From: HGW-17 sp964516435
Lineage (GTDB): Bacteria > Myxococcota_A > Polyangia > HGW-17
Assembly: GCA_964516435.1 (NCBI GenBank)
Contig: CAZEZP010000012.1
Location: 10,700-74,699 of the forward strand
Direction of reading: 5' to 3'
DNA: 64,000 nt
The notes below the pieces were generated by a model. It worked only from the letters and a program-made list of their open reading frames with translations. It did no database searches and was not told the DNA's origin. Of this stretch, positions 37,941-49,487 are shown one piece after another. A program made the position numbers and the translations under genes. Each line of letters begins with the position of its first letter. The stretch's first letter is position 1.

Positions 37941-39269
37941 TCAGAAGATGTTGGGCGTGATGCCGCGCTGCACGTAGTGGCGGTAGTGCAGGTTCACGGC
38001 CAGGGCGAAAAGCGTCTCGGCGGGCTGGCGCCACGCGCCCGGGCGCAGGAGCACGCGGCGCAGGATGGAAGGCAGGGAAAACACGCGGCGGTTGAGCCAC
38101 CAGTACATCTCCGTGAGCTTCTCGGGCTCGATGCGCTCGGGGCGGTGCACGCAGCGGGTGCCGTCGTAGAGCCGGTAATTCTCGTGCAGAAGCCGTCCCT
38201 GCGCCTTGAATTCCTCGTAGAGCTCGCTGCCGGGCATGGGCGTGAGGATGTAGAAGCGGGGAATGGGGATGCGCGCCTCCTCCACGAACCGGGCCGTATC
38301 GCGGATGCTCTCCTCGGTGTCGGAATCGAGCCCCACCATCATCTCGGTCGAAGGCATGATGCCGGCCGCAGCGATGCGTTCGAGCAGTTCCCTGTGCTCG
38401 CTCACCTTGACCCACTTCTTGTTGAGCCTGTCGAGCCCCTCCTGGGTGATGCTCTCCAGGCCGAAACTGAGGATGTTGCAGCCCGAATCGGCCACCTTCC
38501 GGAGCAGTTTCGGATTGCGCGCGAGGTTGAGCGAGCACTGCGAAGCCCAGGTCATCCTGAGCGGGGCGATGCGGTCCACCAGCGCCTCGAGATAGCCGGG
38601 GTTGCCCACGATGTTGTCGTCGATGAGGTAGAACGAGGAAAAGCCCAGTTCCTTCACACGGTGAATGTCGCGCATGACCTCGTCCACGGGACGGGTCATG
38701 TAGCGCCCCCTGTAGATGCAGGCGATGGAGCAGAACGAGCACAGATGCGGACAGCCGCGCCCGGCCTGCACCGGCAGCATGGTGCCGATGGGCTTTTCCA
38801 GCAGCAACTCGTAGCGGGGCACCGGCAGTCCGGCCAGATCCTCCACCGGCTCGTCGTAGCGGGGGGCGATGCGCCCGTCGCGCTCGAAGTCCGCGAGCAG
38901 TTTCGGCCAGGATTTCTCGGCATCCCCTATGACCACGGAATCGAGCCCCTGCTCCAGGATTTGGTCGGGCACCATGGAGGCCATGTAGCCGCCCATGAAC
39001 ACGATCTTGCCCCGGCGCTTGAATTCGGCGGCGATCTCCAGCGCCCGGAAGACGGCGTGCCCCATCGCGCCGATGCCCACCAGGTCCGCGTCCGTATCGA
39101 AGGGGACGTCGTCGACCACCTCGATGCACACCTCCACCTGCCAGTGCGGCGGCGTCATGGCCGCCAGGAGCGGGAACACCAGGCCGGGGAGGTGGATTTT
39201 CCTCTGCTTGCACAGGGACTTTCCGTCGCCGGCATACTGCGAGGGCTGGATGAAGAGGACCTTAGGCAT
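37941..39269 (-). CDS. B12-binding-type radical SAM protein (operon gene 5)
   Basis: This 442-residue protein begins with a Rossmann-type B12-binding-like domain (residues about 1-140, VLFIQPSQY). The radical SAM barrel has CxxxCxxC in GCPHLCSFCSI near residue 176, LIDDNIVGNP, SFGLES and LTPMPGSELYEEF. This class includes methyltransferases, cyclases and hopanoid-type enzymes. The classical DxHxxG His is not obvious, so cobalamin may be bound base-off or not at all. It is the last gene of the reverse five-gene operon, starting eight bases inside the preceding radical SAM gene. Confidence 0.87.
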   Translation of the reverse strand: MPKVLFIQPSQYAGDGKSLCKQRKIHLPGLVFPLLAAMTPPHWQVEVCIEVVDDVPFDTDADLVGIGAMGHAVFRALEIAAEFKRRGKIVFMGGYMASMVPDQILEQGLDSVVIGDAEKSWPKLLADFERDGRIAPRYDEPVEDLAGLPVPRYELLLEKPIGTMLPVQAGRGCPHLCSFCSIACIYRGRYMTRPVDEVMRDIHRVKELGFSSFYLIDDNIVGNPGYLEALVDRIAPLRMTWASQCSLNLARNPKLLRKVADSGCNILSFGLESITQEGLDRLNKKWVKVSEHRELLERIAAAGIMPSTEMMVGLDSDTEESIRDTARFVEEARIPIPRFYILTPMPGSELYEEFKAQGRLLHENYRLYDGTRCVHRPERIEPEKLTEMYWWLNRRVFSLPSILRRVLLRPGAWRQPAETLFALAVNLHYRHYVQRGITPNIF

Positions 39270-40629
39270 GGCGGGCCTCGCGCATCTTCTGCACGTACTG
39301 CCGGTGCACGGCCCAGGTGCCCTTGATCATCTTCCAGAGCATCGCCGGCGGGTACTGCAGGTGGGACCTGAGCACGGACGGCCGGTACAGCACGGTCTCA
39401 TAGGAGCGGATGATTTCCCTGTAGTAGGCATGCACGCTCATCCGGGACGGACGCACCATGACGTGGGCCAGATCCCACTTGGCGTATTCGCTGCGGTGGA
39501 TCAGCAGGCGCGAGGGATCCACGGTGAAGCCCGTTCCGGGAAGCGGCGTCAACGGCTGCAGGTTGACGTAGCGGATGTCCAGTTCCACGAGTTTCCTGCG
39601 CAGGAAATCGAAATCCTCGTGCGACCAGTCGGGATTGAGGATGAGCGTGGCGTAGCAGTCCACGCCGTGCCGGTGCAGGATATGGATGGCTTCCTCGTTG
39701 GTATGGGGATCCGTGCCCTTGTCGTAGGCGGCCAGTTCGGCGGCATTGAAACTCTCGAGCCCCACGATGGCCGTGCGCAGGCCCAGGCGGGCGAAGCGCG
39801 CGATCAGGTTGGGATTCTTCACGATGAAATCGGCGCGTCCGTAGACCAGGTAGCGCTTGCGGATGCCCCGGCGCTCCAGCCCGTCGCAGAACGCCTCGAT
39901 GCGCGCGCGGGAAACGAGGAAGTCGTCGTCCACGATGTAGATTTCGGTCTGCTCGATCTCCTCGAGCTCGTCGAGGACGTCCTCCACGGGCCGCGCGTGG
40001 AAGCGGTCCCCGGTGATCTGCCGGCAGAAGCAGAAGTTGCACGTGAACGGGCATCCGAAGGCGCTCTTCACCAGCGCCACGCGGTCGTGGAAAATGTAGA
40101 AATACCGGTCGCGGTAGGGGCGGTTCAGATCGCGCCGCGGCCGCACCCACGAAAACTCGTGGGGCGGAAGCGTTCGCGGGTCCGCCACCTCCCAGGTCGA
40201 GAGTACGCCCGGAGGCACGTCCCCGCGGCCCAGGAGCGCATGCTCGACCAGTTTCGGAAACACGGACACGGCGTTGCGCACCACGCGGAAATCCACCGCG
40301 GCGTCCATGAGATCCTCGGGCAGGACCTCCACGTGCACGCCCCCGGCCACCGTGACGCAGAGAGGATCGAAGCGCTTGGCTTCCTGGCAGATGCGCTTCA
40401 TCTCGGGCACGTTGGTGATGTACCCCGTGACGCAGACCATCCGGGGCCGGTATTTTTCCAGGAAATGGCGCAAGTCGCGCCGGTCGAGGATCAGGTCCGC
40501 GAGCACCGGCGTGCATTCCGGCGGCAGCAGCGCCGCCATTTCCTCCAGTTCCAGCGGCTCGACCAGCATCACGTGCTGCAGTCCGATGGTTTCGGGGTCG
40601 GGACGGGGACGGACGAACAGGACGTTCAT
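39262..40629 (-). CDS. B12-binding-type radical SAM protein (operon gene 4)
   Basis: A 455-residue protein. An N-terminal B12-like domain (VLFVRPRPDPETIG, VAGGVHVEV) is followed by a radical SAM domain with FGCPFTCNFCFCRQ near residue 196, YIVDDDFLVS, GLESFN and PLTPLPGTGF. It is a paralogue of the next gene downstream. Both lack a SPASM domain, so these are small-molecule or lipid-type enzymes rather than peptide maturases. The start overlaps the upstream gene as ATGA; it belongs to the same transcription unit. Confidence 0.87.
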   Translation of the reverse strand: MNVLFVRPRPDPETIGLQHVMLVEPLELEEMAALLPPECTPVLADLILDRRDLRHFLEKYRPRMVCVTGYITNVPEMKRICQEAKRFDPLCVTVAGGVHVEVLPEDLMDAAVDFRVVRNAVSVFPKLVEHALLGRGDVPPGVLSTWEVADPRTLPPHEFSWVRPRRDLNRPYRDRYFYIFHDRVALVKSAFGCPFTCNFCFCRQITGDRFHARPVEDVLDELEEIEQTEIYIVDDDFLVSRARIEAFCDGLERRGIRKRYLVYGRADFIVKNPNLIARFARLGLRTAIVGLESFNAAELAAYDKGTDPHTNEEAIHILHRHGVDCYATLILNPDWSHEDFDFLRRKLVELDIRYVNLQPLTPLPGTGFTVDPSRLLIHRSEYAKWDLAHVMVRPSRMSVHAYYREIIRSYETVLYRPSVLRSHLQYPPAMLWKMIKGTWAVHRQYVQKMREARHA

Positions 40630-41672
40630 GGCGCAGAATCCTTTGTAGGGACGTCTTGCACGAAGACGCGGTGCTCCTCGACCTCGCGCCGGTAGGAGAG
40701 CAGCGGCGCGAACGCGTGCAGTAGCGCGCGGAGGACGGCATTCGGATGGGAGGCGGCCATGCGCCGGGGCTCGAGCCGGCCGCCCAGGCGCAACTTTGGC
40801 ACCTCGGCGGTCTGGCCGAAATCCAGAAAGCGCGCGTTCCGGGCGATGGCGCGCTCGAGCACGCACGTGGTGATGTAGAAATAGAGGTTTTCCTGGCGTT
40901 GCGCCCGCGGCGGCATGCCGCCCATGAAGAAAGCCGCCCGGCCGTCCTGCTCCAGCAGGATGAACCAGCCCAGCAGCCGCCCTTCCCGGAAAATCGAGGT
41001 GAGTTCGAATGCCGGAGCCGGCAGGTTCACGAAGAACGGCAGGGGCAGGGTTTCCAGTTTCGCCTCGCTTTCGGCCAGCACGGCCCGATAGCCGTCGTAA
41101 TGCGCCTGCGTGAAGGCATCGCAGGCCGTGGTCGCGCGCTCGACGCCGGAAAAGGCCGAGCGGATGCGGAAAAAGCGCCGGCGATAGTCCGAACGCAGGC
41201 TGGCCGCGTATTCCTCGAGGCTCTTCCAGGCCACGTCCATGACCACGGTGGGCAGCGTGTCGCCGGCGGCCATGGCGGCCGGCACGGGAAATCCAGGCGG
41301 CAGGTTGAGCGCCAGAAACAGCCCGCGCTCCACGAGGCGCACCTCTTCCAGCAGCCGGGCGGCGTGCGGTGCATCACCCACGAGTCCGGATGCGCTCACG
41401 GAAGCCGGAATGCCGCAGACGGCGATGGACGGCGCCCATGAAACGGGTAAGCGGACTGGAAAATATGTGAGCACATCGATGGGCAGGGTGTACACCACGG
41501 CGCCCGCCCGCAGCTTATTCCCTATATGCCAGGTGTAGTAGCGCTGAGCACAATGATGTGTAGCATGCGTATAAGACAAAAAGGCCCGCGTCTGCCAATG
41601 GCATCCGGCCAGGGCATCCCAGCCGTCCGGCAGGGTTTGGGGCGTTTCGTGGCGCGTCAGGTGGCCGCTCAT
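40626..41672 (-). CDS. FemAB/BioF2-like acyltransferase (operon gene 3)
   Basis: This 348-residue protein resembles the GNAT-like C-terminal part of FemAB/peptidoglycan-bridge and BioF2-type proteins (SLRSDYRRRFFRIR, FELTSIFREGRLLGW, FLDFGQTAEVPKLRLGG). The FGQTAE..KLRLG segment is a strong family marker. The acceptor and the acyl or aminoacyl donor are unknown. It is flanked by a second GNAT-fold protein and two radical SAM genes and overlaps both neighbours by ATGA, so the products probably work in one pathway. Confidence 0.78.
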   Translation of the reverse strand: MSGHLTRHETPQTLPDGWDALAGCHWQTRAFLSYTHATHHCAQRYYTWHIGNKLRAGAVVYTLPIDVLTYFPVRLPVSWAPSIAVCGIPASVSASGLVGDAPHAARLLEEVRLVERGLFLALNLPPGFPVPAAMAAGDTLPTVVMDVAWKSLEEYAASLRSDYRRRFFRIRSAFSGVERATTACDAFTQAHYDGYRAVLAESEAKLETLPLPFFVNLPAPAFELTSIFREGRLLGWFILLEQDGRAAFFMGGMPPRAQRQENLYFYITTCVLERAIARNARFLDFGQTAEVPKLRLGGRLEPRRMAASHPNAVLRALLHAFAPLLSYRREVEEHRVFVQDVPTKDSAP

Positions 41673-42856
41673 GGCGCATCCTCGAAGACGACGTAGCGCC
41701 GGTAGGGCTCGGGCGCCTGGCCGAAAGCCGCTTCCAGCAGGCGCCGCGTCATGGTGATGCTGGGAACGTTCTCCTCGAAGATGAACCCGCCTTCAGTATG
41801 GGAAAAACCGCGCAGGTACTGGATGCCGGTGAAGGCGCGGATGAGGGCTTCCACCACCCCGGCCTTGCGGTGGGATTCGCGCACGGCGATCTCGGTGAGC
41901 CGCACGGTGTCGATGGGCGCGGTCTGGCGCAGAAGCCGGTGCGCGGAAGCCTGGATTCCGGAAAGCCGGGAAACCGCCCGCGGACGCGGGCGCGGAACGG
42001 TGTGGGCAGCATGGTAGAAAAGCACGTGGCGCAGGCCCAGCGGCTCTCCGGGCCCCACCAACTGGTTGAAGTCCGGATACCACAGCAGGAAACCCACGGC
42101 CCGGCCGTCCTCCTCGGCGAACAGCAGATTCTCCTCCTTGAGCAGGAAGCGGAACGGATGGAACAGTTCGTAGTCCTCTTCGGGCGTGCGGTCCGTCCAG
42201 TACGGATGCTGCTGGAAACAGGCATTGTTGAGTTCGGTGTAGAGCGCGATCTCCTCGCGCAGGCGGCGCCGGTCCATGGGGCGCACCCGGATGCGGGAAG
42301 GCTCCGGATGGGCGGCGCGGCGCAGGCGGTTCTCCTTCCAGAGGCGGTAGAACGATTCGTTGTGGAATCGGAAGGAAACCATGGAATGCGCCTGCATGTC
42401 GGCGAAGTAGTCCAGATACCAGGGCGGCGTGTAGGGAAGGCCGAACACGGGGGGCTCGTCGAAACGCGAAGCCAGGAAGCCGGCGGCATAATTGAGATGC
42501 CCGCACAGCCCGACCACCAGGCGGTGCGCATCGGGGGCGAAGGCGCGCGCCGCCGCGCGGATGCAGCCGGAAACCCTCGAGAGCCCGGCGATGGCCTCGA
42601 AGAAGGCCACCTGCACCGTGCCGGGCATGTTCGCATCGGCGATCAGGGAAAACCGGCCCACCGGGTGGGCACCGCACAGGATCAGGCGGCTCTCCACGCG
42701 GGCGTGCCGGTAGAAGACACTCGCCGGCCGCGCCAGGAGATGCACGAGGTCCTCCTCCGTGGAGCGGGCGAAGGGATTGCCGGCATACACCGCCGCGGGA
42801 ATGTCGAGAAAGCGTTTCCAGTCCGAACGGCTTTCGACGCGCTGCGTGCGGATCAT
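41669..42856 (-). CDS. GNAT-family protein (operon gene 2)
   Basis: In this 395-residue protein the N-terminal half matches the family pattern VYAGNPF...VGRFSLI...VAFFEAI, with PPVFGLPYTPPWYLDYFADMQ. The C-terminal half has a GNAT acetyl-CoA loop (LTEIAVRESHRKAGVVEAL). It therefore probably contains two GNAT-like folds. Substrate is unknown. The ATG at 42856 overlaps the LysA-like stop; the longer frame beginning at 42943 lies inside that gene and is rejected. Confidence 0.8.
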   Translation of the reverse strand: MIRTQRVESRSDWKRFLDIPAAVYAGNPFARSTEEDLVHLLARPASVFYRHARVESRLILCGAHPVGRFSLIADANMPGTVQVAFFEAIAGLSRVSGCIRAAARAFAPDAHRLVVGLCGHLNYAAGFLASRFDEPPVFGLPYTPPWYLDYFADMQAHSMVSFRFHNESFYRLWKENRLRRAAHPEPSRIRVRPMDRRRLREEIALYTELNNACFQQHPYWTDRTPEEDYELFHPFRFLLKEENLLFAEEDGRAVGFLLWYPDFNQLVGPGEPLGLRHVLFYHAAHTVPRPRPRAVSRLSGIQASAHRLLRQTAPIDTVRLTEIAVRESHRKAGVVEALIRAFTGIQYLRGFSHTEGGFIFEENVPSITMTRRLLEAAFGQAPEPYRRYVVFEDAP

Positions 42857-43989
42857 GAAAAAATCTCCTCGATGGGCTCGAACCCCAGGAACCGCGTGTG
42901 GGACGAGGCGCAATACGAGCCGGCGATGCACATCACCAGCCACTCGTCCTCCTGCACGCGGGGCAACTGGATGTCATGCGCCAGGAAATCGCGGCTGTAG
43001 GTGGAACTGCCATAGACGGCCGAGGGAACCGTCGGCTCCATGGGCCCCTCGAGGCGGAAAACGGGATGATAGGCATCCTCGGGATACAGAAGCGGCCGGG
43101 TGAACTGGGCGCTGGAGGCGTTGACCCCCACCAGTTGTCGGCCGTTGCGCTCCTTGACGTCGGTCACGCGCACGGCCAGGTAGCCCGCGGTCGCGCCGAT
43201 GATGCGACCGGGCTCCAGCAGCAGGCGGATGGGGCGTCCGGCGCGTTCGGAGACCCGCGCCATGAGTTGAGTGGCCATCTTCCCGTATTCCTCCATGGGG
43301 AACTCGGGATCCCCGTCTTCCGGGATGCCGAAGCCGCCGCCAAAATCGATGAAATCCAGGTTGGGAAAATGCTGCGCCAGATCGGCCATGACCTCGTAGC
43401 ATTCGCGGTAATAGTCCAGGTCCACGATGTCGGTCCCCAGATACAGGTGCAGGCCCTCGATGAGCGGATCGCCATGCAGTGATTCCAGTTCGTGCAGATC
43501 CAGCCCCAGGCGGCTGTCGCGGCCCAGGAAGTAGCCGCCGTGCGTCTTGCGCGGCGTCACGCGCTCCCCGATGTTGCAGCGCAGCCCCACGGACTCGCCG
43601 GGAAAGAGCCGGCGGAAGCGGCGCAACTGGCTCATGGAATCCAGGTTGATGATGGCACCTTCCGCGTGCACGGCGCGCATGAGCGTCTCGCTCATGCCCG
43701 AAGAGGTGAACACGATTTCGCGGCCGGAATACCCCACTTCCCGGGCGATGCGCAGATGGCCCAGGGAATTGACGAACACGTTGAGGCCGGCCTCGCGCAC
43801 GATGCGCAGAAACGTGCGGTTGGCATTGGCCATGGTGGCGAAATGCACGGATTTCGGTTCATAGGCGATGGCCGCGAAGGCCCGGCAATGGTTCCGGATC
43901 TCGTCGGAATCGTACCAGTAGAAGGGCTCCTCGCGGTGCGCCGCGATTTTCCGGATGCGTTCGATGGCATTGGGAGATGGAAGAATCAT
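42853..43989 (-). CDS. LysA/ornithine-decarboxylase-fold protein lacking the PLP lysine (operon gene 1)
   Basis: This 378-residue protein has the fold-type III PLP decarboxylase layout: an N-terminal barrel with DFGGGFGIPE, EPGR and a C-terminal CIAGSYC segment. Where active enzymes read Y-A-V-K-A-N, this one reads FATMANAN (residues 50-57), with Met53 at the Schiff-base lysine. The H-x-G-S motif reads HLYLGT. It may therefore be a non-decarboxylating, PLP-free or repurposed protein. It is the first gene of the operon and the next gene overlaps it by four bases. No good ribosome-binding site is visible before the ATG (GAGCATGCC). Confidence 0.8.
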   Translation of the reverse strand: MILPSPNAIERIRKIAAHREEPFYWYDSDEIRNHCRAFAAIAYEPKSVHFATMANANRTFLRIVREAGLNVFVNSLGHLRIAREVGYSGREIVFTSSGMSETLMRAVHAEGAIINLDSMSQLRRFRRLFPGESVGLRCNIGERVTPRKTHGGYFLGRDSRLGLDLHELESLHGDPLIEGLHLYLGTDIVDLDYYRECYEVMADLAQHFPNLDFIDFGGGFGIPEDGDPEFPMEEYGKMATQLMARVSERAGRPIRLLLEPGRIIGATAGYLAVRVTDVKERNGRQLVGVNASSAQFTRPLLYPEDAYHPVFRLEGPMEPTVPSAVYGSSTYSRDFLAHDIQLPRVQEDEWLVMCIAGSYCASSHTRFLGFEPIEEIFS

Positions 43990-44073
43990 GGCATGCTCAC
44001 TTGAATTCGCTGTCGGGCGGCATGAAGCCGGTTCGGCGTGCTTTTAGCACGAAAGCGGGCCCCGGTGGATGGG

Positions 44074-44091
44074 AAAAAAACGAGGAAAAGA

Positions 44092-44101
<10 letters not shown>
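44074..44101 (-). terminator. Intrinsic terminator overlapping the rpoD stop codon
   Basis: On the minus strand, CGAGGA-N9-TCCTCG is followed by TTTTTTT. The stem overlaps the last rpoD codons, and the stop codon lies in the loop. It ends the dnaG-rpoD transcript before the five-gene operon begins. Confidence 0.85.
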
Positions 44102-46923
<2,822 letters not shown>

Positions 46924-48777
46924 GGATTCCTCGGTTTTGGACGAGTTGATTTCGGATCCGCTCGAGTCTCATGCGTTCTTCCAGCAGTTGCAGGCGGACC
47001 TGCGACTCTTTCCGGCTCGCGGCCTCCTGGATGCGGCTCTCCACGTCCCGGATGCGCTGCCGGATTCCCTGCAACTCGAAATCCCGGAGCAGTTCGCTCA
47101 GGGTTTCTTCCGGCCGCGGCAGGCTTCTCATCGATTCGGCGATCTCCGGGAGGGTCTCCGAAACGGGAGGCGGCAGGAGTTCCTTCACGCGGTCCAGATC
47201 GGTCCAGAGGCGGCCTTCCCGAATCTGGCGCCAGGCGTCGCGCACGGAGGGAGTGAAAAGCGCATGGTCCAGTTCCAGTTCCCGGAGCCCGACGGCCTGC
47301 TCGTGATGGTGCAGAAAGCACACGAGATGCACCAGGCGGTTGAACTCGGCCTTCTCGTCGGCCGTGAGCGCGAGTTGCGGTTTCGCCGCAGAAACGGCCG
47401 GCACCTGGAAGCCCGAGGCCGCGCGGGGCGGCAAAACCGCCCGCACATCCTGGACGCCCAGGCGCAGCATGAGCGCGATCTGGTTGATGTAGGCATCCCG
47501 CGAAACCGCCGGGATCCACTTCCAGACGGCCGCGACGGAAGAAAGCGCCGCGGCCCGCTCCGAAACCGGCGCATCCGGGGGCGGGAGCGTCATCTTGAGG
47601 AACGTGTCGAACACGGGCAGTGCCCGCTCCATGAGCGCGTTCAGTGCCCCGGGGCCATTTTCCCGCAGGAAGGAATCGGGGTCGTGCGGTTCCGGCAGGA
47701 GAACGATCCGGCCGGTGGACTCGCCTTCGAGCAGGAGCGGGATGGCGCGCAGAGTGGCTTTTCGGCCGGCCGCGTCACCGTCGAACATGAGCCAGATGTT
47801 GGGCGTGTGGCGCTTGAGCAGTTGCACCTGCGCCCCCGTGAGAGCCGTCCCCAGCGGGGCCACGGCCGGCAGGCCGGACTGGGCCATGGTCAGCACGTCA
47901 ATGTTGCCTTCCACGAGTATCACCCGGTTTTCCTGGCGAACCTGGCGCTGGACCTCGTGCAGCCCGTAGACGGAATGGCCCTTGGCATAAATCGGGGATT
48001 CAGGGCTGTTGACATACTTGCCTTCCGGCCGCTCGGGATTCAGGATGCGGCTGGAAAATCCGCGCACGTTCCCGAACGTGTCCAGAATGGGGAACATGAT
48101 GCGGTCCCGGAAGAAGTCATAGGGGTCGCGGCCCTGCTGGGACTTGCGCACGAGCCCCGTCTCCAGGGCTTCCTCCAGCAGGCCCAGTTGCCGCATGTGC
48201 CCCGCCAGGGCTTCCCAGGAATCGGGCGCATAGCCGATCTGGTAGCGGTGCAGGACCTCCGGTCCGAGCCCGCGCTTCTCGAGGTATTCGCGGGCGTGCG
48301 CGGCGCCTGCATCCTGAAGGCGGTCGCGGAAGAAATCCACGGCGGCCCGGTTGGCCTTGTACAGCCGCTGCCGGTGGCGCTCCCGGCGGATTTCCTCCTC
48401 GTTCTCCTCGGCCGAAACGGGAGCGATCTCGATGCCCGCCATCTGGGAGGCCCTGAGAACGGCGTCGGAGAAGGTGAGTCCTTCCGATAGCATCAGGAAA
48501 TCGAACACGTCTCCCTTGGCCTGGCAGCCGTAGCAGATGAAGAAGCCCTTGTCCGGGTAGACGTAGAAACTGGGATCCTTCTCCTGGTGGAACGGGCAGG
48601 CGCCGCGCAACTGGGCGCCCGACGGATGGAGCCTGACGCGTTGCCCGACGATGTCGGCGAGGCGGAGGGCTTGACGTATCTGCTGAAGGACCTGATGTCC
48701 GAAACGCACGCTGCTTCCCGGTTTTTTCCGGCCCGGGCGGCGCCCGCGGGAGCGATTCGAGCCGGACGAAACGGCGT

Positions 48778-48805
48778 AATATAGAGGAGCAGTTTGAAAT
48801 GTCAA
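48778..48805 (-). promoter_or_regulatory. Strong promoter of dnaG-rpoD
   Basis: On the minus strand, TTGACA and TATATT are separated by 16 bases. The expected start is about 60 bases before the dnaG GTG. Confidence 0.75.
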
Positions 48806-48868
48806 TGAATTTTTCCAAAAACCGTGTTTCGCGAAGAGACCGCAACGGTTTTTGCGCGAATCTTGTTG

Positions 48869-48897
48869 TTGACCGTGGAAAACAACTTTGATAAACA
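48869..48897 (+). promoter_or_regulatory. Promoter of yajC-secDF
   Basis: TTGACC and TAAACA are 17 bases apart. The predicted start is about 60 bases before the yajC GTG. It stands back to back with the dnaG promoter. Confidence 0.65.
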
Positions 48898-48964
48898 TGC
48901 CTGACCTGTTCGCCCGAAAGCGGCGGATGCAGGCTCTTTTTTCCCAGGCTTTTTGGAGGTTTTC

Positions 48965-49465
48965 GTGAGTCTCAACACCCTTTACCAGACCCCGGAAGGA
49001 CAGCCCGTCCTTTCGTCCATGGCGTTGTCCCCGGCGCCCGCCGCCCCCGGCACGCCGGCTCCCGCGCCGGCCGCCGAAGGCTCGATGACGGTGGCCGTCC
49101 CCCAGAAGGAAGCACCGGCCAAACCCCAGGGCGGATGCCAGGGCGGCAACGATCCCACGTTCTCGTTCGTGCTGCTGGGAGTGATGTTCCTGGTCTTCTA
49201 CCTGTTCCTGATCCGCCCCCAGCAGAAACGCCAGAAGGAGTTGATGGCCATGCTCAATTCCCTGGCCAAGGGGGATCGCGTCATCACCTCGGGCGGCATG
49301 CTGGGGACCGTCGTGGGACTGACGGACTCCGTGGTGACGCTGGAAATCGGCGACAAGGTCCGGGTCAAGGTGCTGCGTTCCCACATCCAGGGCAAGCAGC
49401 CGGCATCCGAGGCTTCCGAAAACAAGAAGAACACGGAAAAGGAATCCCGGGAATCCGATTCCTAG
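48965..49465 (+). CDS. yajC: Preprotein translocase subunit YajC
   Basis: A 166-residue single-span membrane partner of SecDF. An Ala/Pro-rich N-terminus of about 50 residues precedes the membrane segment FVLLGVMFLVFYLFLIRP. The family motif RPQQKRQKE and the SGGMLGTVVGLTDSVVTLEI beta domain follow. The usual length is 100-120, so the N-terminal extension is unusual. The GTG at 48965 is used because GGAGG lies six bases before it; the TTG at 48953 would put the GGAGG inside the gene. It lies 22 bp upstream of secD. Confidence 0.92.
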   Translation: MSLNTLYQTPEGQPVLSSMALSPAPAAPGTPAPAPAAEGSMTVAVPQKEAPAKPQGGCQGGNDPTFSFVLLGVMFLVFYLFLIRPQQKRQKELMAMLNSLAKGDRVITSGGMLGTVVGLTDSVVTLEIGDKVRVKVLRSHIQGKQPASEASENKKNTEKESRESDS

Positions 49466-49487
49466 TGGATTGAGGGGAGTAAGACAT

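Noticed and set aside
44037..44051. CGTGCT-TTT-AGCACG hairpin as terminator of rpoD
   Set aside because: There is no U-run, and a much better terminator lies at 44074-44101.
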